Origin: an uncultured Planctomycetota bacterium
GTDB lineage: Bacteria > Planctomycetota > Planctomycetia > Pirellulales > Thermoguttaceae
Reading direction: 5' to 3'
DNA: 12,437 nucleotides
Assembly: GCA_902797455.1 (NCBI GenBank)
Contig: CADBTE010000176.1
Span: 1 to 12,437, forward strand
Below the pieces are notes generated by a model. The model ran no database searches, was not told where the DNA came from, and saw nothing but the letters and a program-made list of their open reading frames with translations. A program made the position numbers and the translations under genes. This document shows positions 6,115 through 12,437 of the stretch, piece after piece (position 1 is the first letter of the stretch; the number at the start of each line of letters is the position of its first letter).

Positions 6115-7689
6115 ATGAAGACTTTAATCGACATCTTTGGATTCCTTCCCGTAGCACTGGCGGTAATACTGATGCAGATCGGCTTGCTGTGCGTGGTATT
6201 AGCCGGCAAGGCCCCTCGTGTGGGAAAATCCCTTCTGGCTCTCCCCGCGCTGCTGGTTATTCTTCTGTGCGCTATCGACTGCGAGGAGCCAAAGAACAAT
6301 ACCGCCGAGAAGGACTTTCGCTCGGTCTCGGTCAGCCACCCTCTTAAGCATGAGGTGATAAGGGAACCGGCACAGAAACAAGATGTGTTCCAAAACACCT
6401 CCAACGCCTCCGAGGGAAACAACACGGCGACCGTTCATCTTACCGGGAACACCACATTAGTCCCTGTTGCCGCCCCTCCGGCGGCGCTGGTTCCGCAGAC
6501 CCGCACCGGTTCCCTAGTCCCGGTCGACTCGGCGCAAGGCGCCGACGGTGCCGTGCACAGTGCCGAGTATACCGGAAACGGCAGCGAAGGGACGGTTCGC
6601 CCCGCCGGCTTCCGCGCCTCGGTCCCCACCCCCTCGTCCACCGACCCTATCAACCTCAATGACGAGTCGGCCCGCTCGCTGATGGATCGTGTCTCGGCCG
6701 CGCGGCGCCATTGGATTGAGGAGACCCGCCCGGCGGTGGTTCATATCGAAGCGACCGTAATGAAGGAGACCACCGGCGGCAATCGACGTCCCTCGGTCGA
6801 GACCGGGGGCGGGGTGATCACCAAAACGGGCCGCGGCGAGTTCTTTGTGATCACCAATAATCACGTCGCCGGCAACGCGGTATCGACCGACGAGGTTCAT
6901 ATTGTCCTCCATGACCATCGAACCCTGCACCCGACGCAGATTCTCAGCTGCCCCGAATTCGATATCGCCCTGCTCCGCCTGGAAGAAAAGAACCTCGTCG
7001 CCGCCCCGATCGGCGACAGCGACACGGTGCGCATCATCGACCGCGTCTACGCGATCGGAAGTCCCTTTGGGCTGGAGGGGTCTATTTCAAGTGGTATCAT
7101 CAGCGGCGTAAGCCGGCGCGCCCTCCCCCTGGGGAATAAAGACCAATTCCAAAACTTCCTCCAGACCGACGCGGCGATCAATCCAGGGAACTCCGGTGGT
7201 CCGCTCCTCAACGAGCACGGGCAGGTGATCGGCATCGTCACGATCATCGCCTCTAAAAGCGGCTCCAGCGAAGGGGTGGGGCTGGCGATCCCGATCAATC
7301 ACGTTCGCCAACTGGCCGCGAGGCTGATTCGTGACGGGGCTTACAAGCGCCCGTTTATCGGACTGGACCTCGACCGACAGTTCGGCGCCGAGGCTAAGGC
7401 GGCATTGGGACTGCGGCGCGGGGCGATCGAAGGATCGACCGGCCAGTTCGCCGATCAGTTCGTCGGAACCCGAGTGCTGCGTGTCCGACCTGGTTCTCCC
7501 GCCGAGCAGGCCGGTGTTCAGGAGGGGGATATCATCATTGCCTGCAACGGCCAGATCGTTGAGGACGGCGACCATTTCAACCATATTATTGGGCTTTCGG
7601 CCGTTGACTCTATCGCCACGCTCGATATACTCAGAGGGAGCAAGCGTCTGAAGATTTCGCCCAAATTGACTACCGCCGGCTTGCCATAG
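6115..7689 (+). CDS. Membrane-anchored HtrA/Deg-type serine protease with one PDZ domain
   Basis: The 524-residue product has two N-terminal hydrophobic helices (about 9-31 and 38-54). A polar linker of about 120 residues rich in T, N, S, A and P (60-180) follows, then a trypsin-like protease domain (about 190-410) and one C-terminal PDZ domain (about 415-515). The catalytic triad is complete: H250 in TNNHVAG, D283 in EFDIALLRLE, S360 in NPGNSGGPLL. VYAIGSPFGLEGSISSGIIS (311-330) is the usual HtrA strand. The PDZ part shows RVRPGSPAEQAGVQEGDIII. One PDZ and a membrane anchor resemble DegS more than DegP, but a two-helix anchor and long linker are atypical, so I give no symbol. The likely job is quality control or signal cleavage at the outer face of the inner membrane. 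GAGG lies 10 bases before the ATG. The neighbours do not specify a substrate. Confidence 0.93.
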   Translation: MKTLIDIFGFLPVALAVILMQIGLLCVVLAGKAPRVGKSLLALPALLVILLCAIDCEEPKNNTAEKDFRSVSVSHPLKHEVIREPAQKQDVFQNTSNASEGNNTATVHLTGNTTLVPVAAPPAALVPQTRTGSLVPVDSAQGADGAVHSAEYTGNGSEGTVRPAGFRASVPTPSSTDPINLNDESARSLMDRVSAARRHWIEETRPAVVHIEATVMKETTGGNRRPSVETGGGVITKTGRGEFFVITNNHVAGNAVSTDEVHIVLHDHRTLHPTQILSCPEFDIALLRLEEKNLVAAPIGDSDTVRIIDRVYAIGSPFGLEGSISSGIISGVSRRALPLGNKDQFQNFLQTDAAINPGNSGGPLLNEHGQVIGIVTIIASKSGSSEGVGLAIPINHVRQLAARLIRDGAYKRPFIGLDLDRQFGAEAKAALGLRRGAIEGSTGQFADQFVGTRVLRVRPGSPAEQAGVQEGDIIIACNGQIVEDGDHFNHIIGLSAVDSIATLDILRGSKRLKISPKLTTAGLP

Positions 7690-7781
7690 TCGCAGCGTAC
7701 ACTATCGAGATATATCATCGAGCGCGAGAAGCGGCCAATCGCTTTGGGCAGTACAAAAATCCCCCTATCGGTTTTTGGTCT

Positions 7782-8666
7782 ATGCCCTCAGCTATCGACT
7801 GTTATCTGTGCCTCCTGCGCCAGTCACTCGAAGCCTCTCGCTTCGCCAGCAACGACCCACGGACGCACCGATTGGTCTTTCTGGACTGCATGAGAAAAAT
7901 CCTCGATTCCGACGCGTTGGCTCCCCCGCCGATCCTCGGTCGTGATATCCATCGAATCATCCGCCGGGTGACCGGCAATCCCGACCCCTACCTTGCCGAA
8001 AAACAGCGCGCTAACCGTTCTATGCTCGATCAGCTCGAAATGGCGCGCCAAAAGATCGCCTCTTCCGCCGACAGGTTCGATACCGCGGTTCGGCTGGCGA
8101 TTACAGGCAATATTATCGACAACGCTTTGGGGACGGTAGCGCAAAAGACTATCGAACAGGCATTCGATAATGCCCTCTGCGGCCCGGTCAACGGTTCAAC
8201 GGCGGCACTGCGCGACGCCGTCCAGGCCAGTGACCAAGTCTTTTATCTCACCGACAACGCCGGTGAAATCGTCTGCGACCGTCTTCTTATCGAACAAATC
8301 ACCGAGCTGTTCGGCAAAAAAGTGATCGTCGCCGTCCGGGGAAAGCCGATCATCAACGACGCCACCTACGACGACGCCGTCACCGCGGGGCTGACCACGA
8401 TGGAGAATGTCGAGGTGATCGACAACGGCAACGATGGGCTGGGGACGTTCCTCGAGGAATGTTCCGAGCCGTTCCTGCGCCATTTCACCGGCGACGGTCT
8501 GGTAATCTCCAAAGGGCTGGCCAACTACGAGACCCTGGTCGAAAATACCACCCGCTTCCAGCCGAAGAAAATCGCCTTCCTCTTTAAGTCGAAATGTCCA
8601 TTTATCTCGCACTACGCGGGGACAACTCTAGGCGATATGGTCATTCGAATTCATCCTGAACAATAA
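7782..8666 (+). CDS. DUF89 (ARMT1-like) family protein, putative metal-dependent phosphatase
   Basis: This 294-residue cytoplasmic protein matches the DUF89 fold. Visible marks are C7 and C10 in DCYLC near the N-terminus, GNIIDN (109-114), YLTDNAGEIVCD (155-166), KPIINDAT (188-195) with D193, SKGLANYE (243-250) and KSKCP (269-273). D158, N159 and D193 are the probable metal ligands. Characterised DUF89 members are metal-dependent phosphatases acting on sugar phosphates or damaged phosphometabolites; the substrate here is unknown. The N-terminal CxxC is typical of one prokaryotic branch as I recall it. The ATG at 7782 has no Shine-Dalgarno site, but no other in-frame start lies upstream and the N-terminus fits the family. 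The next gene begins 33 bp after the stop, so the two are probably co-transcribed. Confidence 0.85.
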   Translation: MPSAIDCYLCLLRQSLEASRFASNDPRTHRLVFLDCMRKILDSDALAPPPILGRDIHRIIRRVTGNPDPYLAEKQRANRSMLDQLEMARQKIASSADRFDTAVRLAITGNIIDNALGTVAQKTIEQAFDNALCGPVNGSTAALRDAVQASDQVFYLTDNAGEIVCDRLLIEQITELFGKKVIVAVRGKPIINDATYDDAVTAGLTTMENVEVIDNGNDGLGTFLEECSEPFLRHFTGDGLVISKGLANYETLVENTTRFQPKKIAFLFKSKCPFISHYAGTTLGDMVIRIHPEQ

Positions 8667-8699
8667 AATAACTTTCCAAATTTGAAAAAGGAATGTTTT

Positions 8700-10082
8700 A
8701 TGGATATCGCTCAAGGCGCCAACTTTCTGAAAAACTACGCTTCGACCGTCGCTTCTGACCTGATGCGGACCGATTTTCAGGCCCTCCAGCAAATCGCCGA
8801 GATGATCCTCGCCACCAAGAAGACCGGCAGCAGAATCTACATCGCCGGCAACGGCGGCAGCGCCGCCACCGCCTCGCATATGGCCAATGACCTCCTCAAA
8901 GGGGCCCGCCGTTTCGGCCGTGAGGGATTTCGTTCGATCTGCCTGTGTGACAGCACGCCGATCGTCACCTGCCTGGCGAATGACTTCTGCTACGACGATA
9001 TCTACTCGATCATGCTTAAGACCTACGCCGACCCTGGGGATCTGTTTATCACCTTCAGCGGCAGCGGCAACTCGCCAAATGTCGTCAACGGCGCCCGTAC
9101 CGCCAAAGAGATGGGGATGAAGGTAATCGAGTTCGGCGGACGCGACGGCGGGAAGCTCAAGCAGTACGCCGACGTGGCGCTCATCGCCCCGACCGACTCG
9201 ATGGAACAGCTGGAAGATATGCACATGCTCTACGAGCATGCGCTCGTGTCGCTGCTGCAGCAGGTCCTTGATGACCAGTTCGATATCGAAGTTTTCCGGT
9301 ATCCCGAGCGAGGTTTCCCCTTCAAAGCCGCGCTGTTCGACTTTGACGGGACGATCTCCCTCATTCGCCAGGGGTGGCAGGATGTGATGATCCCCTTTTT
9401 CATCGAGGTCCTCTGCCGGTGCCCGAACACAACCGCCGAGGAGGTCAAACCGCTCGTTCGCGAGTTCGTCGACACCCTCACCGGGAAGCAGACGATCTAC
9501 CAGTGTATCCGCCTGGCCGAAGAGGTCAGCCACCGCGGCGGCACTGCCTTGGAACCGCTGGAATACAAGCGTCAGTACCATGATCTTCTCTCGGAGAAGA
9601 TCAAAGATCGGATCGCCGACCTCAAATCGGGCCGCGCCAAGCCGGACGACTACATGGTCCCCGGCGCGCGGGAAATCCTCGAAAGACTCTCGCGGCGCGG
9701 TGTGCGCTTGTTTCTGGCCAGCGGAACCGACGAGCCGTTTATGCGCGAGGAGGCCGATCTGCTCGATGTCACCCGTTATTTTGACGGCGGCGTCTGGGGC
9801 GCGCAGGACGATTACAAGTCGTTCTCCAAGGCAATGGTCATCAAGCGGATGATCGAGGCCAACGGCCTGGGCGGCCGCGAGCTGATCGCCTTTGGTGACG
9901 GCTATGTCGAGATCGAGAATGTCAAAGAGGTCGGCGGCTATACCGTTGGCGTGGCAAGCAATGAGGCCGAGAAAAAGAGCGTCAATACCTGGAAACGCAA
10001 TCGTCTTACCGCCGCCTGTGCCGATATCATCATCCCCGATTTCAGCGACGCCGAGCGCCTGATCCGATTCCTCGACCGATAA
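8700..10082 (+). CDS. SIS-domain (GmhA-like) isomerase fused to a HAD-superfamily hydrolase
   Basis: The 460-residue protein joins two enzymes. Residues 1-195 are a SIS domain of phosphoheptose-isomerase type: GNGGSAATASHMANDLL (50-66) and FSGSGNSPNV (119-128) bind the sugar phosphate. H60, D64, E172 and H180 align with my recollection of the GmhA metal/catalytic set His-Glu-Gln-His. Residues 208-460 are a HAD hydrolase: DFDGT (214-218, nucleophile D214 and acid D216), a helical cap (about 220-315), SGT (341-343), K373 or K377, and FGDGYVEI (398-405) with acidic D400 and E404. The isomerase could make a phosphorylated sugar that the HAD half dephosphorylates. The HAD part is not GmhB-like in its cap, so a heptose route is only a guess. 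AAGGA lies 7 bases before the ATG at 8700, which rules out the TTG at 8682. Confidence 0.88.
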   Translation: MDIAQGANFLKNYASTVASDLMRTDFQALQQIAEMILATKKTGSRIYIAGNGGSAATASHMANDLLKGARRFGREGFRSICLCDSTPIVTCLANDFCYDDIYSIMLKTYADPGDLFITFSGSGNSPNVVNGARTAKEMGMKVIEFGGRDGGKLKQYADVALIAPTDSMEQLEDMHMLYEHALVSLLQQVLDDQFDIEVFRYPERGFPFKAALFDFDGTISLIRQGWQDVMIPFFIEVLCRCPNTTAEEVKPLVREFVDTLTGKQTIYQCIRLAEEVSHRGGTALEPLEYKRQYHDLLSEKIKDRIADLKSGRAKPDDYMVPGAREILERLSRRGVRLFLASGTDEPFMREEADLLDVTRYFDGGVWGAQDDYKSFSKAMVIKRMIEANGLGGRELIAFGDGYVEIENVKEVGGYTVGVASNEAEKKSVNTWKRNRLTAACADIIIPDFSDAERLIRFLDR

Positions 10083-10127
10083 GGAATCTTTTAAGTCAGC
10101 CGCTGCCTTGTTTTTGAGAGGGTTTCC

Positions 10128-10143
10128 GGGGGGGCCTCCCCCC
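10128..10143. repeat. GC-rich hairpin between the SIS-HAD and agmatinase genes
   Basis: Six G (10128-10133) face six C (10138-10143) across a GCCT loop. No T-run follows, so it is not a standard intrinsic terminator. It may be an mRNA-stability element or part of an intergenic repeat family. The rest of the 126-bp gap shows no promoter I trust. Confidence 0.35.
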
Positions 10144-10208
10144 TGTGCCCCAAGGGTATTCCGGCTGCCGTCTGAAACCATTTTCATCCCAGCGTTTACC
10201 GTCCCCCC

Positions 10209-11114
10209 ATGGCCGACTCCCCCACTTTTTTCAATCTCCCGGGTCCGTACCATGGCGATAACGCCTATTTCAAGATTCTCCCCGTCCCCTACGAGGGAAC
10301 CGTCTGTTTCGAGCGCGGAACGGCCTTGGGCCCGGAACGTATCTGCGCCGTATCGGATCAGATGGAGTACATCGACGAAGAGTCACGCCGCGAGTTTTGG
10401 AGAAGAGGGATTCAGACCCTCCCTCCGGTAACCATCGGCGAGTCCTCCCTGGATGAGGCCCTTCCGGAAGAGGTGATGGCGCGGGTCGCCCGCGCCGCCG
10501 ACGGACTTTTCAGTGAAGAGAGTTTCCCGATTATTTTGGGGGGAGAACACTCGATTACCGCCCCGGTCGTCCGCGCCGCGCGCAAGGTTTACCCCAATCT
10601 GAGCGTCCTTCAGTTCGACGCGCACAGTGACCTGCGCGACAGTTTCCCCCCCGGGGGGAAACACTCCCATGCCTCGGTAATGCGCCGCGTTCTGGAGATC
10701 ACCCCCCATCTGGCGCAGGTGGGGATCCGCAGTTTCTGCGAGACCGACCTGGTCGAGTGTCCAGAACAGGTTCAGCGCTTTATTACCCCGGTGATGCTGG
10801 AAGAAAATTTTGACGATTCGCTCGCCAGGATTATTGATTTTCTTACCGATGTGGTCTATATTACCTTCGATATGGACGCCTTCGATCCGGCGATCGCCCC
10901 CGGTGTCGGAACCCCCGAACCGGGTGGGCTGACCTGGCGCCAGGTGATGAATATCCTTCGCCGCGTCTTTGCCGCCAAACGGGTCGTTGGAGCCGACATT
11001 GTCGAGACCATGCCGCTGGGGGGAAACTTTGTGACCACCGAGTTCCTCGCCGCCCGCCTGGCAGCCAAGATCATGAACTTTCAGTATCTGGCGCTTGAGA
11101 ATTCAAAAAACTAG
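10209..11114 (+). CDS. speB: Agmatinase (ureohydrolase family)
   Basis: The 301-residue product hydrolyses agmatine to putrescine and urea, the second step of arginine-decarboxylase polyamine synthesis. The binuclear manganese site is complete: H114 in GGEHSIT, D137, H139 and D141 in FDAHSDLR, D221 and D223 in FDMDAFDP. APGVGTPEPGGLTWRQ (230-245) is the agmatinase-type substrate loop and E266 lies in VETMPL. The GGEHS form and overall length fit the TIGR01230-like agmatinases; arginase or guanidinobutyrase cannot be excluded from motifs alone. An in-frame TGA at 10173-10175 and the absence of any other start codon fix the ATG at 10209, although it follows a run of C with no Shine-Dalgarno site. 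No arginine decarboxylase gene is in the window. Confidence 0.88.
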   Translation: MADSPTFFNLPGPYHGDNAYFKILPVPYEGTVCFERGTALGPERICAVSDQMEYIDEESRREFWRRGIQTLPPVTIGESSLDEALPEEVMARVARAADGLFSEESFPIILGGEHSITAPVVRAARKVYPNLSVLQFDAHSDLRDSFPPGGKHSHASVMRRVLEITPHLAQVGIRSFCETDLVECPEQVQRFITPVMLEENFDDSLARIIDFLTDVVYITFDMDAFDPAIAPGVGTPEPGGLTWRQVMNILRRVFAAKRVVGADIVETMPLGGNFVTTEFLAARLAAKIMNFQYLALENSKN

Positions 11115-11154
11115 CCCGTTTTCCCACAAACTCCACTTAAGCAAGAGCATAGAG

Positions 11155-12048
11155 ATGAAACGTACCATCGGTTTTTTCTGTGTGATGTTCCTCGCGCTGT
11201 CGGCTGCACTCTACTCTCAAGAGAACAGCGCCGAAACCAAAACGCTCAACGTTCTGACGATCGGCAACAGTTTCTCGATCTGCCTGGAAAAAGCGCTTCC
11301 GGACGCGGTGAAATCGGTGCCGGGGTGCGACATTCATCTCGAGTCGATCTATATCGGCGGCTGTTCCCTGGAACGCCATTGGAACAATATCGTCACGGAA
11401 GAGGCCAATCCCGCCGACCGCTACTTCGATGAGTTCACCTACAAAGAAAAACTCCAAAGCCGAGAGTGGGATTTCGTTTCGATTCAGCAAAGCAGCCCCA
11501 ACAGCTGGCGGCCCGAGACTTACTTCCCCTTCGCTCAGCAGCTGCACGACTACGTCCATCAGTACGCGCCTAAGGCCGAAATCGTGTTCCAGCAGACCTG
11601 GTCGTATCGAGCCGATGACGATCGGATGAAAAAATGGGGGTTCTCCGGAAACGAGGACATGTTCCAAAAGGTTAAGTCATCCTACGCCGATGCCGCCGGA
11701 AAGCTCGGTATCCGTGTGATTCCCGTCGGTGAGGCAATCCAGCTGGCCCGTCAAACGCAGCCGGGCGGGTACGAGCAGCTCGACCGCTCGAAATGGACCT
11801 ACCCCAATCTCCCCGACATGTCGCGCTACTTCTGCGGCAACCTGAAATGGAAAGACGAAAATACCCTGGAGGGAGACGCCTATCACCTCAATGAACGGGG
11901 CCGCTATCTGCAGGCGTGCGTTTGGTTCGCGTTCCTTTTCGACCGCCCCGCCACCGATATCACCTGGGTTCCCGAGGGGATCACTGCCGAGGATGCCGAG
12001 TTCATGCGCAAGACCGCGCAAGAGGTGATCGAACGGTATAAGAAATAG
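11155..12048 (+). CDS. Secreted DUF4886 protein, SGNH/GDSL-hydrolase-like
   Basis: The 297-residue product begins with a signal peptide (MKRT, a hydrophobic core at 5-19, then SQ), so it is exported. The mature part follows DUF4886: LTIGNSFS (34-41, likely nucleophile S39), IYIGGCSLERHW (65-76), FVSIQQSS (107-114), FQQTW (145-149), and near the end GDAYHLNERGRYLQ (240-253) with D241 and H244 as the other triad members. This is the block order of SGNH esterases, so a carbohydrate de-esterase role is plausible, but I know of no firm function for DUF4886. The ATG at 11155 starts the signal peptide; AAGAG lies 7 bases before it. The gap from the agmatinase stop is only 40 bp, so read-through transcription is possible. 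Confidence 0.85.
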   Translation: MKRTIGFFCVMFLALSAALYSQENSAETKTLNVLTIGNSFSICLEKALPDAVKSVPGCDIHLESIYIGGCSLERHWNNIVTEEANPADRYFDEFTYKEKLQSREWDFVSIQQSSPNSWRPETYFPFAQQLHDYVHQYAPKAEIVFQQTWSYRADDDRMKKWGFSGNEDMFQKVKSSYADAAGKLGIRVIPVGEAIQLARQTQPGGYEQLDRSKWTYPNLPDMSRYFCGNLKWKDENTLEGDAYHLNERGRYLQACVWFAFLFDRPATDITWVPEGITAEDAEFMRKTAQEVIERYKK

Positions 12049-12069
12049 CGCATCCGAAAGATTGCCTCT

Positions 12070-12105
12070 AAAAAAAGCCCCCTTTTTCAAAAGGGGGCTT
12101 TTTTT
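12070..12105. terminator. Strong bidirectional intrinsic terminator
   Basis: A near-perfect inverted repeat (A7-GCCCCC-T4 against A4-GGGGGC-T7) has a T-run on both sides of a GC core. It would end the plus-strand DUF4886 transcript and the minus-strand gene that converges from the right edge. The DUF4886 stop is 21 bp away and the other stop 18 bp away. Confidence 0.92.
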
Positions 12106-12123
12106 GCGCCTGAAGAAGGGTTT

Positions 12124-12437
12124 TTAGAAAGTCTCAAGCGGCCGCCCCGGGGCGTAGCTCTGGGTCCAGGCGGCAAAGTTGTAGAGCCCCGATTCGGGAC
12201 GAACCACCGGATCATTGTTTTCGTCCAGGCGATAAACGCGGGCACGGACGTAGAGATCGTCGGCCTTCAGCGTGTAGCTTCCCTCCCGTCCCTCGACCGA
12301 TTCGAGGACCTTGCCGATTTCCGGCGAGTACGACTCGATCTGACGCGCGTGAAGTCCCTCCGCGGCCGCGACGTCGTATGGTTTGGGGGTCGGGTCGTAA
12401 TCTTTCTTGGTCCCGATGAAATCGATCCGGTACTTCC
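12124..12437 (-). CDS. C-terminus of a gene cut by the right edge, resembling a planctomycete PHP-associated protein
   Basis: The last 103 codons of a minus-strand gene are present, ending in TAA at 12126-12124; the frame is open to the right edge. Readable pieces are YRIDFIGTKKDYDPTP, YSPEIGKVLESVEG, SYTLKADDLYVRARVY and AAWTQSYAP, with the end PGRPLETF. From memory this layout (RIDFIG, IGKVL, ADDLYVRARV, AWTQ) closes PHP-domain phosphoesterase-like proteins of planctomycetes. No catalytic part is in the window, so the function is unproven. Confidence 0.6.
   Translation of the reverse strand, partial: KYRIDFIGTKKDYDPTPKPYDVAAAEGLHARQIESYSPEIGKVLESVEGREGSYTLKADDLYVRARVYRLDENNDPVVRPESGLYNFAAWTQSYAPGRPLETF

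Noticed and set aside
6265..6285. Lipoprotein signal at the N-terminus of the HtrA-type protease
   Set aside because: Cysteines 52 and 56 follow hydrophobic residues, but neither ILLC nor AIDC fits a lipobox, and a first membrane helix precedes them.
7754..7777. Hairpin before the DUF89 gene as a terminator for the protease gene
   Set aside because: The 8-bp stem is mostly A-T with a wobble pair and no following T-run beyond its own arm. It is too weak to call.
8628..10253. 541-codon open frame on the minus strand
   Set aside because: It mirrors the SIS-HAD gene, whose motifs are all intact on the plus strand. The antisense translation is low-complexity and matches no family I know.
11095..11154. 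Longer start (TTG) for the DUF4886 gene
   Set aside because: It overlaps the agmatinase end and would bury the signal peptide 20 residues inside the protein.
1..12437. Mobile elements, CRISPR arrays, tRNA or rRNA genes
   Set aside because: No transposase or integrase motifs, no spaced repeat arrays, no flanking terminal repeats and no tRNA- or rRNA-like sequence were found on either strand by eye.

Overview
The window reads as chromosomal DNA of a Gram-negative-type bacterium of the PVC superphylum, most likely a planctomycete. This rests on remembered protein likeness, not a search. The aspartate-semialdehyde dehydrogenase has DESGYWRM and RVPVSNCHSE motifs that I associate with planctomycete homologues. 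A DUF4886 secreted SGNH-type protein and the C-terminus of a protein ending in AWTQ-type sequence fit the same group. Base composition is GC-rich, and coding bias leaves long spurious ORFs on the opposite strands.

Layout, left to right. The 3' end of recQ (HRDC domain) enters from the left edge. A 191-bp gap follows with a good sigma70-type promoter and a perfect 14-bp palindrome of LacI-family type, then a large sodium:solute symporter gene closed by a strong terminator. RNase HI (rnhA) comes next and ends convergently, with a 4-bp overlap, against a minus-strand set: asd, truA and a bile acid:sodium symporter-like gene. Those three overlap one another and look like one transcript starting at a promoter near 5900. 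A divergent intergenic region separates asd from a plus-strand run: a membrane-anchored HtrA/Deg-type serine protease, a DUF89 phosphatase-like gene, a SIS-HAD fusion gene 33 bp further on, an agmatinase and a secreted DUF4886 protein. A very strong, probably two-way terminator then separates this run from a minus-strand gene cut by the right edge.

How the genes may work together. Most are housekeeping or general metabolism: DNA repair, RNA removal from hybrids, aspartate-family amino-acid and peptidoglycan precursor synthesis, tRNA modification, envelope proteolysis, polyamine synthesis. The least ordinary part is the DUF89 plus SIS-HAD pair at 7782-10082. Three putative sugar-phosphate-acting modules sit in two adjacent genes, and the SIS half keeps a GmhA-like metal site with two conservative substitutions. 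The symporter with its candidate operator suggests sugar uptake under local repressor control. I see no insertion sequence, phage gene, CRISPR array, tRNA or rRNA, and no convincing new defence system.
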